Origin: CAYYOS01 sp964473355
Lineage (GTDB): Bacteria > Pseudomonadota > Gammaproteobacteria > Burkholderiales > REEB80
Reading direction: 5' to 3'
Assembly (NCBI GenBank): GCA_964473355.1
Contig: CAYYOS010000018.1
Coordinates: 1 to 24,784, forward strand
Length of the DNA stretch: 24,784 nucleotides
The position numbers and the translations under genes were made by a program. Position 1 is the stretch's first letter; each line of letters opens with the position of its first letter. Positions 17,906 to 24,784 of the stretch are shown one piece after another. The notes below the pieces were generated by a model, which saw only the letters and a program-made list of their open reading frames with translations, had not been told where the DNA came from and made no database searches.

Positions 17906-18358
17906 GTGCCGCGCCTATTAATCTTAAGCGTCGGCCACAGCTTACCGGCCTGGGTCAATGCCGGCTTTGAGGATTACGCGAAGCGCTTACCGCAACTAGA
18001 GTTAATAGCTTTAAAACCAGCAAAGCACAGTAACAAGACTATGATTTTAGAGGCAGAGCGCAAACAAATTGAAGCCGCCTGCCCGAAATCTTGCACGCGC
18101 GTTGCGCTGGATAGCCAAGGTAGGTGCTACACTACTCAAGCGTTAGCAACGACGCTAGAAAAATGGATGGCTCATGGTAAGGACCTCGTGTTTATCATAG
18201 GCGGCGCTGAAGGGCTGCATCCCTCGCTTAAAATTGACACCCCGGTATGGTCACTCTCGCCGCTTACGCTTCCGCATGGCTTGGCGCGTATTGTTGTGGT
18301 AGAGCAGCTGTATCGCGCCACAAGCTTGCTGCACAATCACCCCTACCACCGTGCGTGA
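17906..18358 (+). CDS. rlmH: 23S rRNA (pseudouridine1915-N3)-methyltransferase
   Basis: SPOUT-class enzyme that methylates the pseudouridine at position 1915 in helix 69 of 23S rRNA within assembled 70S ribosomes, using S-adenosylmethionine. At 150 residues its length is normal for the family. The N-terminus has AWVNAGFEDYAKRLP, and the C-terminal trefoil-knot region (about 95-150) contains FIIGGAEGL (SAM loop), SLSPLTLPHGLARIVVVEQLYRA and the conserved ending HNHPYHRA. The start is GTG; the family N-terminus fits this codon. In many proteobacteria rlmH follows nadD-rsfS, which are not in this window; here it heads a rlmH-maf-rng run. Confidence 0.96.
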   Translation: MPRLLILSVGHSLPAWVNAGFEDYAKRLPQLELIALKPAKHSNKTMILEAERKQIEAACPKSCTRVALDSQGRCYTTQALATTLEKWMAHGKDLVFIIGGAEGLHPSLKIDTPVWSLSPLTLPHGLARIVVVEQLYRATSLLHNHPYHRA

Positions 18359-18430
18359 AATTTTCAGTGAAAGTGGCGGCGTTGCCCGGATTACTCCCGG
18401 TCCATCACCCACCCGTCTCCGGGCGCTGCA

Positions 18431-19024
18431 ATGAGCTTAGGTAAAAATCGAATTTACTTGGCCTCGCGCTCACCGAGGCGGCGTGAGCTGCTTAAGCAAG
18501 TGGGGGTAAATTTTGAAATTATTATTGCCGACGTGGATGAGCAAATTTTAAAAAACGAGCCTGCACATGCTTATGTTGCCCGTATCGCCAAGAAAAAAGC
18601 GGAGGCTGGCTGGCAGTATGTGCTGGATCGCCGGCTACCTTACTATCCAGTATTGGCGGCGGATACAGTCATTGCGACGGATAAAAAAATATTAGGCAAG
18701 CCCACCAGCAAAGCAGATGCCGCTGACATGCTGGCGCAGTTGTCTGATAAAAAACACAAAGTACTGACAGGGGTAGCGATAGCGTATCAAGGTAAAACGT
18801 TAAGCCAAACTTCAACTACCCAAGTGCAGTTTAAAAAATTGAGCGAGGCCGAAATTGCGCGCTATATTGATAGCACCGAACCCTTAGACAAGGCCGGCGC
18901 CTATGCAATTCAGGGAAAAGGCGCGGCTTTTGTATCTATGTTAGAAGGCAGCTACTCGGGCGTAGTGGGCTTACCCCTATTTGAAACTGCGCAATTGCTC
19001 AAACAGTTTGGAATTGAAATATAA
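18431..19024 (+). CDS. Maf-type nucleoside triphosphate pyrophosphatase (YhdE-like)
   Basis: A house-cleaning enzyme, 197 residues, that hydrolyses non-canonical or excess nucleoside triphosphates to monophosphates and pyrophosphate. The features are the N-terminal phosphate-binding LASRSPRRRELL (10-21), VLAADTVI with the conserved Asp78, LGKP (88-91), the EPLDKAGAYAIQGKGA stretch (150-165) and SYSGVVGLPLFET. The SPRRRELL plus YAIQG-and-GSYSGVVGLP pattern resembles the E. coli YhdE subgroup, active on dTTP and UTP, rather than YceF. The start is ATG 18431 with no strong ribosome binding site. It sits between rlmH (72 bp away) and rng, an arrangement common in proteobacteria. Confidence 0.94.
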   Translation: MSLGKNRIYLASRSPRRRELLKQVGVNFEIIIADVDEQILKNEPAHAYVARIAKKKAEAGWQYVLDRRLPYYPVLAADTVIATDKKILGKPTSKADAADMLAQLSDKKHKVLTGVAIAYQGKTLSQTSTTQVQFKKLSEAEIARYIDSTEPLDKAGAYAIQGKGAAFVSMLEGSYSGVVGLPLFETAQLLKQFGIEI

Positions 19025-19130
19025 TCCACTTCGAGATTAACCTCACCTCGACAGATTCGTTAGCGGTGTCGCGTACCGAACCAATTCTAGAAGTCGGATT
19101 ATCCATTGTTAAAATAATATTGGAAGACCC

Positions 19131-20579
19131 ATGCCCGAGGAAATTTTAATCAATGTGACCCCGCAGGAAACGCGGGTCGCGGTAATCCAGCAGGGTGTCG
19201 CACAGGAACTACACATAGAGCGCAGTAACGCGCGCGGCTTGGTGGGAAACATCTATCAGGGTCGGGTGTGCCGGATACTGCCAGGTATGCAATCCGCTTT
19301 TGTCGATATCGGATTGGAGCGCGCGGCATTTTTGCACGTCGCCGACATATGGCAAGACCGGCAGATCGAAACTAAGCCCATTGAAAAACTGCTAAACCCG
19401 GATCAAACCATCGTCGTGCAAGTGTTAAAAGATCCGATAGGCAGTAAGGGTGCGCGGCTTACCACACAAATCGGGATCGCCGGCCGTTTTTTGGTCTATC
19501 TGCCGCAGGAGAGCCGAATTGGCATTTCCCAGCGCATCGAGGATGAAAACGAGCGGGAAATTTTGCGTGGCAAGTTGCAGCAATTGCTGCCCGCGCTGGA
19601 GGGCGGGGGATTCATTATCCGCACCATGGCGGAGGCCGCCAGCGACAAAGAGCTAACCGCTGACATTGCGTTTCTGCAAAAACTGTGGGGGGGTATTCTT
19701 GATACGGCAAAAAAAGCCACGCCGGTAACGCTGCTCTATGAAGATCTCAACTTACCGCTGCGGGTATTGCGCGATTTTGTTAATGACGACAGCACGCGGA
19801 TACTCATTGATTCGCGCGAATCCTTCCAGAAAATGCAGGCGTTTGCCGCCGAATATACCCGTAACGTCTTGCCCCGGTTGGAACACTATCCGGGGGATCG
19901 TCCCTTATTTGATTTATACGGAATAGAAGACGAGATAGAAAAAGCGCTGTCGCGGCGAGTCACGCTGAAATCCGGGGGCTCGCTTATCATCGACCAAACC
20001 GAAGCGCTAACCACGATAGACGTTAACACCGGGGGCTTTGTCGGCGGCCGCAACTTTGACGACACGATTTATAAAACGAATTTAGAGGCCGCGCAAGCCA
20101 TCGCCCGTCAACTCCGTTTACGCAACTTAGGCGGAATCATCATTATCGATTTTATCGATATGGATAACGAAGATCATCAAGCGTCGGTATTGGAAGAATT
20201 AAAAAAGGCACTGGAAAAAGACCGCACGCGCATCACCATAAATGGTTTCTCCTCCCTGGGTTTGGTGGAAATGACGCGCAAACGCACCCGTGAAAGCTTG
20301 GCGCACATTTTGTGTGAACCCTGCCCCACTTGCCAGGGGCGCGGTGAATTAAAAACCCCGCGTACCGTATGTTACGAAATTCTCCGCGAATTGGTGCGCG
20401 AGGCCCGGCAGTTTAACGCCCGCGAATTTAGAATTTTGGGCTCGCAACAAGTGATCGATTTATTTCTTGACGAGGAGTCGCAAGGCTTAGCGCAACTCGG
20501 CGACTTCATCGGCAAACCTATTTATTTGCAAGTTGAGACGCAATACAGCCAAGAACAATACGATATTGTGCTGATGTAA
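19131..20579 (+). CDS. rng: Ribonuclease G
   Basis: Endoribonuclease of the RNase E/G family, 482 residues (E. coli 489), that matures the 5' end of 16S rRNA and degrades some mRNAs. The N-terminal S1-like RNA-binding domain (about 35-130; GNIYQGRVCRILPGMQSAFVDIG) is followed by the RNase-H-like catalytic region. Metal-binding D297 (TTIDVNTGGF) and D340 (IIIDFIDM) are present, and the zinc-link CPTC (C398 and C401) is intact, so the enzyme can form its dimer. No long acidic/proline-rich C-terminal scaffold as in RNase E is present. Start ATG 19131 has GGAAG about 6 bases upstream. It is last in the rlmH-maf-rng run. Confidence 0.96.
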   Translation: MPEEILINVTPQETRVAVIQQGVAQELHIERSNARGLVGNIYQGRVCRILPGMQSAFVDIGLERAAFLHVADIWQDRQIETKPIEKLLNPDQTIVVQVLKDPIGSKGARLTTQIGIAGRFLVYLPQESRIGISQRIEDENEREILRGKLQQLLPALEGGGFIIRTMAEAASDKELTADIAFLQKLWGGILDTAKKATPVTLLYEDLNLPLRVLRDFVNDDSTRILIDSRESFQKMQAFAAEYTRNVLPRLEHYPGDRPLFDLYGIEDEIEKALSRRVTLKSGGSLIIDQTEALTTIDVNTGGFVGGRNFDDTIYKTNLEAAQAIARQLRLRNLGGIIIIDFIDMDNEDHQASVLEELKKALEKDRTRITINGFSSLGLVEMTRKRTRESLAHILCEPCPTCQGRGELKTPRTVCYEILRELVREARQFNAREFRILGSQQVIDLFLDEESQGLAQLGDFIGKPIYLQVETQYSQEQYDIVLM

Positions 20580-20611
20580 CTGGCTCTAGGCCTGCGCGTT
20601 TGTGTTTTTAT

Positions 20612-20646
20612 CCGGCAGACCAGGTTTCGCGGCCGGCATATTTTTT
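20612..20646 (+). terminator. Possible rng terminator
   Basis: A 5-bp GC stem (CCGGC / GCCGG) with a 15-base loop is followed by CATA and six T. The stem is short and the loop long, so support is weak. Confidence 0.3.
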
Positions 20647-20843
20647 GATCATCCGATTTTCTGTTCTGCTCCACGTTCGTCAAAGAAGGAGCGCGCCTAT
20701 TTGTATGGGGGCTTCCTAACTATAATGACCATTATGATTAATTGGTTTACGGCCGCCCACATTATGGTCAAGAATCCGCGTAGGCGGCGATTTGTAGCGC
20801 CGACTCAGTATAGATAGTGCCAGATATCTTGTACACACACGTA

Positions 20844-20883
20844 GTTACATACCGAGATTTTCAGGCTATAGTGCATACATGTA
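20844..20883 (+). promoter_or_regulatory. Candidate vapBC promoter and operator
   Basis: GTTACA (20844-20849, 4 of 6 to the -35 consensus) and TATAGT (20867-20872, 5 of 6 to the -10) are 17 bp apart. The palindrome TACATGTA (20876-20883) overlaps the expected transcription start, a natural place for VapB to bind and autoregulate. AAGGG (20891-20895) then lies 8 bases before the vapB ATG. Binding is inference. Confidence 0.5.
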
Positions 20884-20903
20884 CATCCTTAAGGGTTATT
20901 GAA

Positions 20904-21140
20904 ATGCACAATACCAGAGTTTTCCGAAATGGTAATTCGCAGGCGGTGCGAATTCCCGCCGAACTTGCTTATGAGCAGACCGATATAGAGTTAGAAATAG
21001 AACGTGTTGGCGTTGAGCTGCGCATTCGTCCTGCGCGTCGGCTATTAACTGGCGTATTAAAGAAGTTCGCAAAATTTGGGCCAGATTTTATGGCCAAAGG
21101 ACGCGGGGACCATGAGCAAGCCGAGCGTGAGGTACTGTAA
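20904..21140 (+). CDS. vapB: VapB antitoxin, SpoVT/AbrB (VagC) type
   Basis: A 78-residue antitoxin that would bind DNA as a dimer through its N-terminal swapped-hairpin domain and mask the VapC toxin with its C-terminal tail. The N-terminus TRVFRNGNSQAVRIPAEL is the classic VagC/VapB signature (S/N-R/G-Q-A-V-R-[IL]-P). The longer ORF starting at 20817 is rejected because the family begins near MHNTR and AAGGG with 8-base spacing precedes ATG 20904. The tail (KFGPDFMAKGRGDHEQAE) is the acidic/aromatic toxin-binding part. The stop overlaps the vapC start by one base (TAATG), typical of coupled TA pairs. Confidence 0.9.
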   Translation: MHNTRVFRNGNSQAVRIPAELAYEQTDIELEIERVGVELRIRPARRLLTGVLKKFAKFGPDFMAKGRGDHEQAEREVL

Positions 21141-21541
21141 TGCCGCGTTACATGCTCGATACCAATATGTGTATTTACTTGATGAAAAACCAGCCGGAGC
21201 CCGTCGCCAAGCGCTTCTCTAAATGCTATGTCGGCGACGTGGTGATGTCAGCGATAACGCTCGCTGAGTTGGAGTATGGGGTCTTTGTTTCCGCGAACAG
21301 GGCGCAAGAGCGCCGCAACCTCGCCGCCCTAATTAAAGACATTCCGGTAGCGGCTTTTGATAACGTTGCTGCGAGCACCTATGGTCCGATTCGGGAAGCC
21401 ACGCGCGAACGCAAGAAGGACCACCTCAATAAACTCATAGCGGCACACGCGGTATCGCTAGACGTCGTGCTGGTGACTAATAACGAGCGCGATTTTACCG
21501 GTTACCCTGGCGTTAAGGTTGAGAATTGGCTCAGGGAATAA
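21140..21541 (+). CDS. vapC: VapC toxin, PIN-domain ribonuclease with a D-to-N change
   Basis: A 133-residue PIN-domain protein, a toxin expected to cut tRNA or rRNA when free of VapB. The fold signatures are MLDTNMCIYL with Asp7, SAITLAELEYGV with Glu43, and LVTNNERDF near the end, followed by GVKVENW. In MvpT/VapC relatives the third acidic residue lies in a D-x-x-I-A-x-H-A stretch; here the matching segment reads LNKLIAAHA with Asn97. Asp94 three residues earlier is not in register. The toxin may be catalytically weak or inactive; that is inference from alignment by eye. It is convergent with dsbA (18 bp apart). Confidence 0.92.
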   Translation: MPRYMLDTNMCIYLMKNQPEPVAKRFSKCYVGDVVMSAITLAELEYGVFVSANRAQERRNLAALIKDIPVAAFDNVAASTYGPIREATRERKKDHLNKLIAAHAVSLDVVLVTNNERDFTGYPGVKVENWLRE

Positions 21542-21559
21542 CTAGAACGGTACTCTATC

Positions 21560-22249
21560 TCAAGCCTTGGGTTTTTGCGCGGACACCTTTTTTTGGCTGA
21601 CCGGGGCTTTGCGCTCTTGCCGTACTTGCTTAATAAGTTGGTCGGCAACTTGTAGCGAAGCGGCGTGGGAGCCGGCGGTGCTACCCGACGTGACATATTT
21701 ACCATCGATAATTAAAGACGGCACACCGGTTATGCCATAAGCTTTGGTGAGCTGCTTTGCGCGGTTGACCTTGCTTTGCACGGAAAAAGACTGATAAGTA
21801 TCGTTAAAGGTCTTGCCATCCACCCCGTGTTTAGCGACCCATTCCAGTAAGGTTTTTTCATCAGAGAGATTAATATTTTCCACATGCATGGCGTTAAAGA
21901 TGTCTCCATGAAGCTTTTCAGTAAGGCCCAACGCTTCTAGCGTATAAAAGGCTTTGGTGAGGGGCACCCACGAGTCACGAAAAACCGCAGGCATGCGCCG
22001 AAAAGTCACGTCCTTGGGTAGTTGCTTTACCCAGGGCGTGAGAGAAGATTCAAGATCGAAGCAGTGCGGACAGCCGTAATAAAACACTTCTAAAACTTCA
22101 ATATTTTTCCCGGTCTCGGTAGGTTGAGGTGGCGTAATTAAGGTAAATGTTTTGTTGGGCTCAGCGGCTGTGGCTACGCTAGCGGCGGTCAAAACCAGCA
22201 ACAGAAAAAAGTGCGAGAGTAAACTATTTAAGCGGCTTAGAACGGGCAT
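21560..22249 (-). CDS. dsbA: Thiol:disulfide interchange protein DsbA
   Basis: Periplasmic thioredoxin-fold oxidase that introduces disulfides into exported proteins, reoxidised by DsbB. The 229-residue product has a signal peptide (about 1-29, hydrophobic core LLLVLTAASVA, likely cleavage near ATAA-EP), the active site C60-P-H-C63 and cis-proline V176-P177 (TGVPSLIIDG). A helical insertion lies between them as in other DsbA. The tail is unusually basic (QERKAPVSQKKVSAQKPKA). An upstream in-frame ATG at 22300 is rejected: ATG 22249 has AGGAG 8 bases upstream and leaves a normal signal peptide. It follows the SPOR gene, with a repeat element between. The C-P-H-C dipeptide is typical of DsbA proper. 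Confidence 0.96.
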   Translation of the reverse strand: MPVLSRLNSLLSHFFLLLVLTAASVATAAEPNKTFTLITPPQPTETGKNIEVLEVFYYGCPHCFDLESSLTPWVKQLPKDVTFRRMPAVFRDSWVPLTKAFYTLEALGLTEKLHGDIFNAMHVENINLSDEKTLLEWVAKHGVDGKTFNDTYQSFSVQSKVNRAKQLTKAYGITGVPSLIIDGKYVTSGSTAGSHAASLQVADQLIKQVRQERKAPVSQKKVSAQKPKA

Positions 22250-22257
22250 GTCTTGAT

Positions 22258-22262
22258 CTCCT
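22258..22262 (-). promoter_or_regulatory. Ribosome binding site deciding the dsbA start
   Basis: AGGAG read on the minus strand, 8 bases before ATG 22249. It supports that start over the in-frame ATG at 22300, which would add 17 residues before the signal peptide. Confidence 0.75.
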
Positions 22263-22288
22263 ATCGCAATTCGTGAATATTGGTCATC

Positions 22289-22357
22289 GTCATTCCCCAA
22301 TGGCGGCGTAACCCCAGTGCGTTATAAAAACTGGATTCCCGCTTTCGCGGGAATGAC
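22289..22357. repeat. REP/MITE-like element with inverted ends
   Basis: A 69-bp element lies between the SPOR gene and dsbA. Its ends are inverted copies, GTCATTCCC (22289-22297) and GGGAATGAC (22349-22357). Near the right end is a perfect 8-bp hairpin, ATTCCCGC and GCGGGAAT around a TTTC loop (22335-22354). The 'attcccgcgaaagcgggaat' core is a common dispersed intergenic palindrome in proteobacteria. Only one copy exists in this window. It lies in the dsbA leader and could form an RNA hairpin upstream of the gene. Confidence 0.7.
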
Positions 22358-22402
22358 CGCCCTTACTAGGTTCGCAAAGCCGGAATAACCGCATTTGTTA
22401 CA

Positions 22403-22978
22403 TTAGCGGCGGTGCACTTTAACGGGAGACGCCGTCACCCCGTTTTGTGCCAGGGACTCACGCATTTTTGTAAAGTCACTGACGCTATCAAACGGTCCCA
22501 CCCGCACCCGATACCAAACGCCCTTTTCCGGAATAGTTGCGGTCTCCACCTTCGCTTCTATCCCTAATAAGGCCAACTTCGCTTTAAGGTTATCGGCTTC
22601 TTCCGAAACTTGAAAGGAACCCGCCTGGAGGTAATAATTGGTGGGTTCCTTACTCGCCTCTGCCTGTTGGATGTCTTGTTCGCTAATCGGTTCCTCGAGT
22701 CCCGGTAGTATAGTGTAAAAATCAAACCGCGGCTTCTCCGCTTTATTCGCAGCCTCGCCCAAGGTCTGCGCTGGCTGAGGTTTCGCGGGCTGGGTTACCG
22801 CGCGTACATCGGTCTTGGGGGAAGCAGCCTTGAATCCTGTGTCACCCGGTTTTAGCAAAAACATCAGTGCCACGGCGATGACCAGGCTGACAGCTACCCC
22901 TAAACCCACTCCCGTTAATACGGGATTAGGCCTTTTGCGGGACTTATTTTTTACGCCGGGTTTATAATCTCTACTCAT
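22403..22978 (-). CDS. SPOR-domain membrane protein (FtsN-like)
   Basis: A 191-residue bitopic inner-membrane protein. A short basic cytoplasmic start (about 1-17, KNKSRKRP) is followed by one transmembrane segment (about 21-42), a low-complexity proline/alanine linker, the FDFYTILPGLE motif (85-95) common in this family, and a C-terminal SPOR domain (about 113-191; YYLQAGSFQVSEEADNLKAKL, VWYRVRVGPFDSVSDF). SPOR domains bind glycan strands lacking stem peptides at the division septum, so a role in septal wall processing is likely. FtsN itself is longer, so I give no symbol. It begins 2 bases after argS stops, indicating one transcript. Confidence 0.92.
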   Translation of the reverse strand: MSRDYKPGVKNKSRKRPNPVLTGVGLGVAVSLVIAVALMFLLKPGDTGFKAASPKTDVRAVTQPAKPQPAQTLGEAANKAEKPRFDFYTILPGLEEPISEQDIQQAEASKEPTNYYLQAGSFQVSEEADNLKAKLALLGIEAKVETATIPEKGVWYRVRVGPFDSVSDFTKMRESLAQNGVTASPVKVHRR

Positions 22979-22980
22979 CT

Positions 22981-24696
22981 CTACATTTTCTCGGGCGCGC
23001 TCACGCCCAGGAGCGTTAAGCCGTTCGCCAATACCTGCCGGGTGGCGGCGACCAAAGCGAGCTTGGCGCGCTTACCCTGCTCGTCTTCAATTAGGAATTG
23101 TTGCGCATTGTAATAACTATGTAAATCGCCGGCGAGCGCTTGCAAATAATAGGCGATTAAATGCGGGCTGAGTTCTTGGGCGGCGGAACCCACGGTTTCC
23201 GGATATTGGGCCAGGCGTTGCAGTAAGTTTAGCTCGTGTGGGGAAGTCAGCGTTGCCAAATCGGTATCGGCCAACGCTGCGACGTCCCCGCCCCACAGCG
23301 CTAGCACGCTACAAATGCGAGCATGCGCGTACTGAATATAGTAAACCGGATTTTCATTCGTTTGCGAGGTGGCCAAATCCAAATCAAAATCCAAGTGTTG
23401 ATCGGATTTACGCATCACATAAAAAAAGCGCGCCGCATCGTTGCCGACCTCTTCACGCAATTCACGCAGCGTCACGAATTCGCCCGAGCGAGTAGACATG
23501 GGGGTTTTCACGCCATTGCGATATAAAACGGCGAACTGCACTAAGGTAACTTTGAATTGCTCAACCGGGCACTGCAACGCACTTAGCGCGGCTTTTAGGC
23601 GTTCGATGTAGCCGTGATGATCCGCGCCCCAGACATTGATGACCTGATCAAAGCCGCGCTGAAACTTATTTAAGTGATAAGCAATATCCGGAACAATGTA
23701 GGTGTATTGCCCATTGGCACGTTGCAGCACACGATCTTTTTCGTCGCCAAAGGCTGAGGAGCGCAACCACAGCGCGTCTTCTTGGGAATAGACATAGCCG
23801 CTGGCTTCAAGCCGGGACATTGCATCTTGCACCATGCCACTATCAAATAAAGATTTCTCAGAAAACCACGAGTCGAACGTAACGCCAAACTCCATTAAAT
23901 CGTTGCGGCAGTCACCCAGTTGCTCGGTCATGGCAAAATCATGGATGTAGGCGTAATCCTGACCCAGCAGAGCCTTGGCATTAGCGATTAAGCCATCCAA
24001 GTAGGTTTCGCCTTCTTCCGCCGCGAGGCCCTTGAGCACGGTCCAAGGTTGGTGCACATAGCGATCCGCGTGCGCTGCATAAATCTGTTTTGCCATTGCT
24101 TTAACGTATTCGCCTTGATACGCATTGGCGGGGTAGGGCACGTTAATGCCGCTCAGTTCTAAATAACGCAGCCAAGTGGAGATGGCTAAAATATCCATCT
24201 GCCGACCGGCGTCATTGACATAATATTCCCGGCTGACATTAAAGCCCGCGGCTTCCAGCACGTTGCACAGACTCGCGCCAAAGCTCGCCCCGCGTCCATG
24301 GCCCACGTGCAAAGGACCGGTGGGATTAGCGGAAACAAATTCCACTAAAACCTTTTTATTCTGGCCGCTTAGACTGCAGCCATAGCGTTCGGCTTGCGCG
24401 AAAATGTCTTTTAAGACCGCATGTTTCGCGGTATGGGTAAGAAAGACATTTATAAAACCGGCGCCCGCAACATCAGCTTTGGCAACTAAGGATGATGGGG
24501 GGAAAGCAGCTAAGATCGCGGTGGCTAGTTCACGTGGGGCCCGCCCGGTTTTTTTTGCGAGCACCAAGGCGATGTTGCACGCGTAGTCTCCATGTTCGGC
24601 ATGCTTGGGTTGGCTGATCTCGATTGCGCCATTTGCATAGTCGGGTAACACCTGTGCAATTGCCTGACGAAAAAGCGCTAGGAGTTGGGTTTTCAA
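22981..24696 (-). CDS. argS: Arginyl-tRNA synthetase
   Basis: Class I aminoacyl-tRNA synthetase, 571 residues (E. coli 577), charging tRNA-Arg with arginine; it needs bound tRNA for amino acid activation. An N-terminal Arg-tRNA synthetase domain (about 1-90; HGDYACNIALVLAKK) is followed by the catalytic Rossmann domain with the HIGH motif H130-V-G-H133 in NPTGPLHVGHGRGA. The KMSKS signature is the degenerate form MSTRSGEFVTL, usual for ArgRS. The anticodon-binding DALR domain follows (NPVYYIQYAHARICSVL onward) and ends GLTLLGVSAPEKM. AAGG(TG) about 7 bases before ATG 24696 supports the start. The SPOR gene follows at 2 bp. Confidence 0.98.
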   Translation of the reverse strand: MKTQLLALFRQAIAQVLPDYANGAIEISQPKHAEHGDYACNIALVLAKKTGRAPRELATAILAAFPPSSLVAKADVAGAGFINVFLTHTAKHAVLKDIFAQAERYGCSLSGQNKKVLVEFVSANPTGPLHVGHGRGASFGASLCNVLEAAGFNVSREYYVNDAGRQMDILAISTWLRYLELSGINVPYPANAYQGEYVKAMAKQIYAAHADRYVHQPWTVLKGLAAEEGETYLDGLIANAKALLGQDYAYIHDFAMTEQLGDCRNDLMEFGVTFDSWFSEKSLFDSGMVQDAMSRLEASGYVYSQEDALWLRSSAFGDEKDRVLQRANGQYTYIVPDIAYHLNKFQRGFDQVINVWGADHHGYIERLKAALSALQCPVEQFKVTLVQFAVLYRNGVKTPMSTRSGEFVTLRELREEVGNDAARFFYVMRKSDQHLDFDLDLATSQTNENPVYYIQYAHARICSVLALWGGDVAALADTDLATLTSPHELNLLQRLAQYPETVGSAAQELSPHLIAYYLQALAGDLHSYYNAQQFLIEDEQGKRAKLALVAATRQVLANGLTLLGVSAPEKM

Positions 24697-24784
24697 ATCA
24701 CACCTTTTATATTTTTTACAATTGAACCAGGTGGCATACCCTGGTATACTTCAAACACCTTTAGACATGGCCATTTCGGCCGCC
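24697..24784. promoter_or_regulatory. argS leader with a plus-strand promoter-like sequence
   Basis: The 88 bp before argS contain TTGAAC (24722-24727) and TATACT (24745-24750), 17 bp apart, matching sigma-70 boxes in 4 and 5 of 6 positions and facing right, out of the window. An inverted repeat ACCAGG / CCTGGT (24726-24745) overlaps the spacer. An ATG at 24767 could begin a divergent gene, but only six codons are visible. No convincing argS promoter was found on the minus strand. Confidence 0.4.

Larger units (their letters stand above)
20580..20903. other. 324-bp intergenic region between rng and vapBC
   Basis: I see no convincing gene here. A weak 71-codon ORF (20602-20817, GTG start) has no recognisable motif and I leave it out. 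Sequence features are a possible terminator (CCGGC 20612-20616, GCCGG 20632-20636, then a run of six T at 20641), a 7-bp inverted repeat TGACCAT/ATGGTCA (20726-20732 and 20764-20770) next to a near-palindrome, and the vapBC promoter-operator described separately. Confidence 0.55.

Noticed and set aside
18384..18424. 7-bp inverted repeat GCCCGGA/TCCGGGC between rlmH and maf, considered as a terminator
   Set aside because: 27-base loop and no T-tract; the genes appear to be one run.
20602..20817. 71-codon ORF between rng and vapB (GTG start)
   Set aside because: No recognisable motif, no ribosome binding site, and it overlaps inverted repeats; looks like chance.
20817..20903. 29-residue N-terminal extension of vapB
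   Set aside because: It runs through the promoter and operator; the family signature begins just after ATG 20904, which has a good ribosome binding site.
22250..22300. 17-codon N-terminal extension of dsbA
   Set aside because: It runs into the repeat element and would put acidic residues before the signal peptide; AGGAG favours ATG 22249.

Overview
The window looks like a chromosomal stretch from a proteobacterium, most likely a betaproteobacterium or a close gamma relative. GC is roughly half, judged by eye. Evidence for this is conserved gene order: polA / LOG protein / DUF2782 / thrB / BPSS1780-type membrane protein, then rlmH-maf-rng, then argS-SPOR-dsbA. Those neighbourhoods are known mainly from beta- and gammaproteobacteria. 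The exact taxon is inference, since no rRNA or tRNA gene is present. Most of the window is housekeeping DNA with one accessory insertion.

Layout. (1) 1-1250: the 3' two thirds of glmS, running in from the left edge. (2) 1268-5267, minus strand: polA followed 16 bp later by a large VanZ-family membrane protein. PolA keeps its flap-nuclease and polymerase residues but has lost all four acidic residues of the 3'-5' proofreading site. (3) 5291-8130, plus strand: LOG-family protein, DUF2782 protein, homoserine kinase thrB and a BPSS1780-type membrane protein. LOG and polA are divergent with only 23 bp between start codons. (4) 8190-15425, plus strand: a compact six-gene glycan locus. It holds three GT4 glycosyltransferases, a WcaJ-like undecaprenyl-phosphate sugar-phosphate transferase that would start the lipid-linked glycan, an unrecognised three-TM protein with a large beta-rich periplasmic domain, and a polytopic GT-C-like protein. 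The genes overlap or nearly abut and several use GTG or TTG starts. No flippase, polymerase or ABC exporter is seen. (5) 15574-17748, minus: uvrD. (6) 17906-20579, plus: rlmH, maf (yhdE type), rng. A 31-codon moaD-like remnant lies just before rlmH. (7) 20904-21541, plus: a vapBC toxin-antitoxin pair with its own promoter-like sequence. The toxin has Asn where PIN nucleases normally carry the third acidic residue. (8) 21560-24696, minus: argS, SPOR-domain protein, dsbA. A 69-bp element with inverted ends (REP/MITE-like) sits between the SPOR gene and dsbA. A plus-strand promoter-like sequence lies upstream of argS at the right edge.

How they fit together. GlmS feeds UDP-GlcNAc synthesis for wall and glycan. 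The glycan locus makes a surface or secreted saccharide. PolA and UvrD act in repair, and UvrD displaces DNA during excision repair while PolA fills the gap. RlmH modifies 23S rRNA, RNase G processes rRNA and mRNA, and Maf is a house-cleaning nucleotide pyrophosphatase. DsbA, the SPOR protein and VanZ act in or on the envelope. The most unusual items are the glycan locus with its unrecognised membrane protein, the proofreading-dead PolA, the D-to-N VapC and the small repeat element.
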